From Actinomycetes bacterium (lineage in GTDB: Bacteria > Actinomycetota > Actinomycetes > Propionibacteriales > Propionibacteriaceae): a DNA stretch of 7,724 bases. Positions 4,933 to 7,724 of this stretch are shown one piece after another; position 1 is the first letter of the stretch; each line of letters opens with the position of its first letter. Where the stretch lies: NCBI GenBank assembly GCA_023437345.1, contig JAEZGC010000110.1, forward strand, positions 1-7,724, in the 5' to 3' direction. A program made the position numbers and the translations under genes. The notes under the pieces were generated by a model. It worked only from the letters and a program-made list of their open reading frames with translations. It was not told the DNA's origin and did not search any database.

Positions 4933-6852
4933 ATGAGCGACGAGGAAGACTTCGACACAGAGGTGTCGAACGACGCCGACCAGGCAACCGGACAGGCCAC
5001 CGCCGTTCAGCCGGTGCGGATGGGGAACTCCTTCGAGTTCGCCCGGGCGGTGCTGGGCACCCCGGGCACCCCGGCGTGGCTGGGCTGGGTCGACACCATC
5101 GCCACCCGTGCCTACCTGCCGGTGACGTCGGTGCTGTGGCTGGGGCTGGCCGGCTGCGCGCTGGCCGGCTGGGTGCTTCCCGGTGTGGTGCTGTTCGTCG
5201 TGGCGGCGGCGTTCGACTGGGCCGCCAGCCGCAGGTTCGTCCGTGAGACGCTCCTGCTGCGCCGGCTCGGCCTGCCGCCGCACGTCAGGATGGCGATCCG
5301 CGGCCTGCTGCTGGTGGGGCTGCTCGGCGCTGCCGGACGGGGCTCGACAGCCGTCGGACTCGTGGCCGTCGTGCTTGCGCTGATGCTTGCCGGTGTCGTG
5401 CGCTGGGCCGGTACTGCCTGGCTCGCCACCCGGCAGCCCGCGCTCGCCTACCACCCCGGCGGCCCGCAGCCGCAGGCGAGCCTCGCCTACGCCCGCGCCT
5501 ACTCCCGCTCGTCCCACGCCCCGGCGAGCGCGGTGGTGCTGGAGGTGCTGGCCGGGCTGGCCGCGGGAGCCACCGCGGTCGGCGTACTGGGAGGCGCCCT
5601 GGCTGTCCTCGTCTGGGCGGTGCCGCTGGCGCTGGTCGCGCTCGTCCTCGCTGCCCGCGACACCCTCGAGGTGCGCGAACTCGGGTCCGCTGCTGCTGTG
5701 AAGCGGCTGCAGGCGCAGGTCCAGGCCGATCTCGACGCCATAGCACCGGTGTCGGTGGTGTACATGTCAGCCGATGCCGGCCAGTCGCTGTACATCCTCA
5801 ACCAGTGGGTGCCGACCCTTGAGCGGCTGCCGCACCCCGCGTTCATCATGGTGCGCGAGGCGAGCCACCTGGCGCCGATCATGGCGACCACCCTCCCTGT
5901 GCTGTACGCGCCGAGCACCCGCCATGTCGAGGAGCTGTGCCGGCCCAGCGTGCTCGTGGCGTACTACCTGGCCAACGCCGGCAAGAACGTCCACCTGTTA
6001 AGGGAGGCGCGGATCCGCCACGTCTTCCTCAACCACGGCGACTCCGACAAGTCCACCTCCGCCAACCCGGTGGCCCGGGTCTACGACGGCGTGTGGGTCG
6101 CCGGACAGGCCGCCATCGACAGGTACGAGGCCGCCGGGATCACCATGCCCGCCTCGCAGTACGCGATCATCGGACGACCGCAGGTGGAGAGCCTGCGGGT
6201 CGGGGCGCTCCCTGAAGGCCTGCCGCCCACCGTGCTCTACGCGCCCACCTTCGAGGGCTACTACGAGGAGTCCAACTACTCCTCGCTGGAGCGGATGGGC
6301 CCCCAGATGATCCGCTACATCCTCGACGCGCACCCGCAGGTGAGGATCATCTTCAAGCCTCACCCCGCCAGCGGCGTGCAGCGGCCGGGGATGATCCAGG
6401 CCCGGCTGGAGATCGTGGACATGCTGGCCCAGGCGCCGGGCGACCACCTCTACGTCGGGCCGGGGTCGGCGCTGACGTTGTACGAGTGCTTTGACCAGGC
6501 CCATCTGCTGATCTCCGACATCTCCAGCGTGGTGACCGACTTCCTCTACACCGAGCGGCCCCTGGTCACCTCGAACCCGCGCCGGCTGGACCGCGAGACC
6601 TACCTGCGCACCTTCCCGACCCAGGCGGCGTCCTACATAGTCGAGCGCGACCTGTCGAACCTTGCGGCGATAGTCTCCGACGTGCTGGCCGGCGACAGCC
6701 TGCGCGAGCAGCGGGTGGCGATGAAGAAGTACGTTCTCGGCGACCTGCCGCAGGGCCCCACAGCTGCCTTCGTGGCCGAAGCCGGACGGATCGCGCAGGA
6801 GTCGGCCGAGCATGCGGCGTCCATAGTCAACGAGTTCCGCGTGAAGGTGTAG
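4933..6852 (+). CDS. CDP-glycerol glycerophosphotransferase-like (TagF/TagB family) with N-terminal membrane domain
   Basis: The C-terminal half (about 273-625) belongs to the family that transfers glycerol phosphate (or a related polyol phosphate) from a CDP-activated donor to a growing teichoic-acid chain on the inner face of the membrane. Motifs in order are NHGDSDKS (367-374; His368 aligns with the catalytic His of the usual HGTPxK), YAPTFEGYY (436-444), FKPHPAS (474-480; His477 aligns with the second essential His), and LISDISSVVTDFLYTERPL (526-544), the conserved donor-binding S/D region. The N-terminal half differs from classical TagF. It has an acidic tail (1-19), then about five to six hydrophobic segments (roughly 61-97 as one or two, 120-137, 140-158, 203-221, 223-241), then a charged stretch (242-268) leading into the catalytic domain. 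At 639 residues it could be a polymerase or a primase. It follows the exporter pair on the same strand by 51 bases and probably shares their mRNA. It contains the only TTA codon found in the window's genes (5998-6000) and four ATA codons. Donor and product are not proven. Confidence 0.88.
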   Translation: MSDEEDFDTEVSNDADQATGQATAVQPVRMGNSFEFARAVLGTPGTPAWLGWVDTIATRAYLPVTSVLWLGLAGCALAGWVLPGVVLFVVAAAFDWAASRRFVRETLLLRRLGLPPHVRMAIRGLLLVGLLGAAGRGSTAVGLVAVVLALMLAGVVRWAGTAWLATRQPALAYHPGGPQPQASLAYARAYSRSSHAPASAVVLEVLAGLAAGATAVGVLGGALAVLVWAVPLALVALVLAARDTLEVRELGSAAAVKRLQAQVQADLDAIAPVSVVYMSADAGQSLYILNQWVPTLERLPHPAFIMVREASHLAPIMATTLPVLYAPSTRHVEELCRPSVLVAYYLANAGKNVHLLREARIRHVFLNHGDSDKSTSANPVARVYDGVWVAGQAAIDRYEAAGITMPASQYAIIGRPQVESLRVGALPEGLPPTVLYAPTFEGYYEESNYSSLERMGPQMIRYILDAHPQVRIIFKPHPASGVQRPGMIQARLEIVDMLAQAPGDHLYVGPGSALTLYECFDQAHLLISDISSVVTDFLYTERPLVTSNPRRLDRETYLRTFPTQAASYIVERDLSNLAAIVSDVLAGDSLREQRVAMKKYVLGDLPQGPTAAFVAEAGRIAQESAEHAASIVNEFRVKV

Positions 6853-6914
6853 CCCTCGCCAAGGCATGGCCGGCCACGGGAGCCGAACGCCTCGCACCGG
6901 GTCGGACAAAGCAG

Positions 6915-6944
6915 AAGGGCCGGGGAGCACGCTCCCCGGCCCTT
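6915..6944. terminator. Bidirectional intrinsic terminator between convergent genes
   Basis: A perfect 14-base inverted repeat (6915-6928 against 6931-6944) with a two-base centre forms a very GC-rich stem of at least 13 bp with a minimal loop, beginning with AA and ending with TT. It lies 62 bases after the stop of the plus-strand transferase gene and 13 bases from the stop of the minus-strand gene, so it can end transcripts from both sides. The minus-strand exit sequence is somewhat richer in T (CTTCTGCTTTG) than the plus-strand exit. Confidence 0.9.
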
Positions 6945-6957
6945 GCGCTGGGCTGGT

Positions 6958-7724
6958 TCAGCTGATCCGGTACGACGCCGAGTAGCTGGTGTTGTCGTCG
7001 AAGCCGTCGCGGAGGTTCTTCACCCTTACCCGCACCGACTTGCCACGATCGGCGCTGGTCAGCTTGTAGCTGCACTTGGTGGCGCCGGAGATGTTGGCGC
7101 CGTTGCGCTGCCACTGGCACTTCGGCACCGCGCGCACCACCGGGAGCTCCGAGGCGATCCAGGCCTTGCTGGACAGCTTCAGCGTCTTGCCCACCCGCTT
7201 GGTGCCGCTGATCTTGGTGGTGTACTTCTTCACCCAAGACCGGGTGGAGAGCTCGCCGTTCCTGGTGCCCGACACGGAGCCGTCAGTCGCCACCGTGGCG
7301 TAGAGGTGCTTGACCTTGTAGCGGTCCTCGGCGTGGGTGATCCGCAGCCGATACTTGCCCGGCGGCAACCCGTCGAGGCTGTACGCGCCGTTCCCGTTGG
7401 ACTGCACCGCGCGGATGACGGTGCTTGTGCCTCCCCAGTCGCTCATGGCGGCCACGTCGACCGTGCACTTGCTCTCGGCCTTGGGGCAGTTGATGTCGCC
7501 GCTGATCGTGAACCCGGTCCCGGGCCGGATGTCGGCGACACTTGTCCCCTTGGCCTGGACAACCTTGTAGCCGGTGGCGGGTCCGGCCGGGTAGGTCCGG
7601 TTAAGGCCGCCCGTGCCAGCCGTGGTCGCCCACTTGTCGGTGTAGTTGCCGGGGCCGATGTAGCTGGCCTTGACGTAGTAGGTGCCCTCGCGGACCGACA
7701 ACTGGTAGGTGCCGTCCGACTTCA
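6958..7724 (-). CDS. C-terminal part of a probable secreted protein with carboxypeptidase-regulatory-like and Ig-like repeats (5' end outside window)
   Basis: The reading frame stays open to the right edge, so only the last 254 complete codons are visible. The in-frame TTG at 7701 is not a credible start, because the repeat pattern continues upstream of it (KSDGTYQLSVREGTYYV). Numbering visible residues from that Lys: 1-35 are the tail of one prealbumin-like repeat. About 60-137 form a second repeat (GTGFTISGDI, later GNGAYSLDGLPPGKYRLRI at 110-128), as in carboxypeptidase-regulatory or Cna-B-like domains. About 167-254 form an Ig-like domain common at the C-termini of actinobacterial exported proteins (TKISGTKRVGKTL, QWQRNGANISGATKCSYKLTSADRGKSVRVRV). 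Cys pairs at 79/86 and 202/217 could form disulfides, which fits an extracytoplasmic location. There is no LPXTG motif or terminal membrane helix, so release or non-covalent wall attachment is likely. It is convergent with the exporter cassette and shares its terminator. Its N-terminal signal and main activity, if any, cannot be seen here. Confidence 0.88.
   Translation of the reverse strand, partial: KSDGTYQLSVREGTYYVKASYIGPGNYTDKWATTAGTGGLNRTYPAGPATGYKVVQAKGTSVADIRPGTGFTISGDINCPKAESKCTVDVAAMSDWGGTSTVIRAVQSNGNGAYSLDGLPPGKYRLRITHAEDRYKVKHLYATVATDGSVSGTRNGELSTRSWVKKYTTKISGTKRVGKTLKLSSKAWIASELPVVRAVPKCQWQRNGANISGATKCSYKLTSADRGKSVRVRVKNLRDGFDDNTSYSASYRIS

Noticed and set aside
4048..5517. A 489-codon open frame on the minus strand across the ATPase and transferase genes
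   Set aside because: Its translation is low-complexity His/Gly/Arg/Pro-rich text and it overlaps two genes with clear family motifs on the plus strand. Long antisense frames are expected in high-GC DNA.
6867..6876. TGGCCGGCCA palindrome after the transferase stop codon
   Set aside because: A ten-base GC-rich palindrome is expected by chance in this composition, and it has no partner site or clear position relative to a promoter.
5998..6930. A 310-codon minus-strand open frame opposite the transferase catalytic domain
   Set aside because: It runs across the bidirectional terminator and mirrors a well-supported plus-strand domain; no motif supports it.

Overview
The window is high-GC DNA with the strong third-position G/C bias and sparse AT-rich codons typical of Actinomycetota. 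The gene content (an actinobacterial glucose-6-phosphate isomerase, a teichoic-acid-type ABC exporter, a CDP-glycerol glycerophosphotransferase-like enzyme and a surface protein with Ig-like repeats) fits a Gram-positive soil-type actinobacterium. A genus cannot be assigned from the sequence alone. Gene density is high: no gap exceeds 300 bases, and no tRNA, rRNA, CRISPR array, insertion sequence or attachment site was seen.

Layout from left to right. (1) Positions 53-1375, minus strand: a 440-residue protein of unknown function. It has a poly-glycine linker, a transthyretin/carboxypeptidase-regulatory-like beta domain, and a region that looks like a zinc metallopeptidase core whose metal-binding residues have mostly been lost. 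(2) Divergent from it, 1473-3146 plus strand: pgi, complete and with all catalytic residues. It appears to start on a leaderless transcript. (3) After a 120-base spacer containing hairpins and a possible promoter, 3267-6852 plus strand: a three-gene cassette. The genes are an ABC-2 permease of the TagG/Wzm type, its ATPase of the TagH/Wzt type (14-base overlap), and a 639-residue TagF/TagB-like glycerophosphotransferase carrying a multi-pass membrane domain at its N-terminus. (4) A perfect bidirectional terminator at 6915-6944. (5) Convergent to the cassette, 6958-7724 minus strand: the C-terminal part of a probably secreted protein built of carboxypeptidase-regulatory-like repeats and an Ig-like domain. 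Its 5' end lies beyond the window.

Functional reading. The cassette most simply makes and exports a polyol-phosphate (teichoic-acid-like) polymer: the transferase builds or primes the chain on the cytoplasmic face of the membrane, and the permease/ATPase pair moves the lipid-linked polymer outward. No precursor gene (TagD-like cytidylyltransferase, TagA/TagO-like primer enzymes) lies in the window, so the polymer identity is inferred only from enzyme family. pgi is codirectional but separated by a hairpin and a candidate promoter, so it is probably an independent metabolic gene. The two flanking minus-strand genes both contain prealbumin-like beta domains but have no evident link to the cassette.
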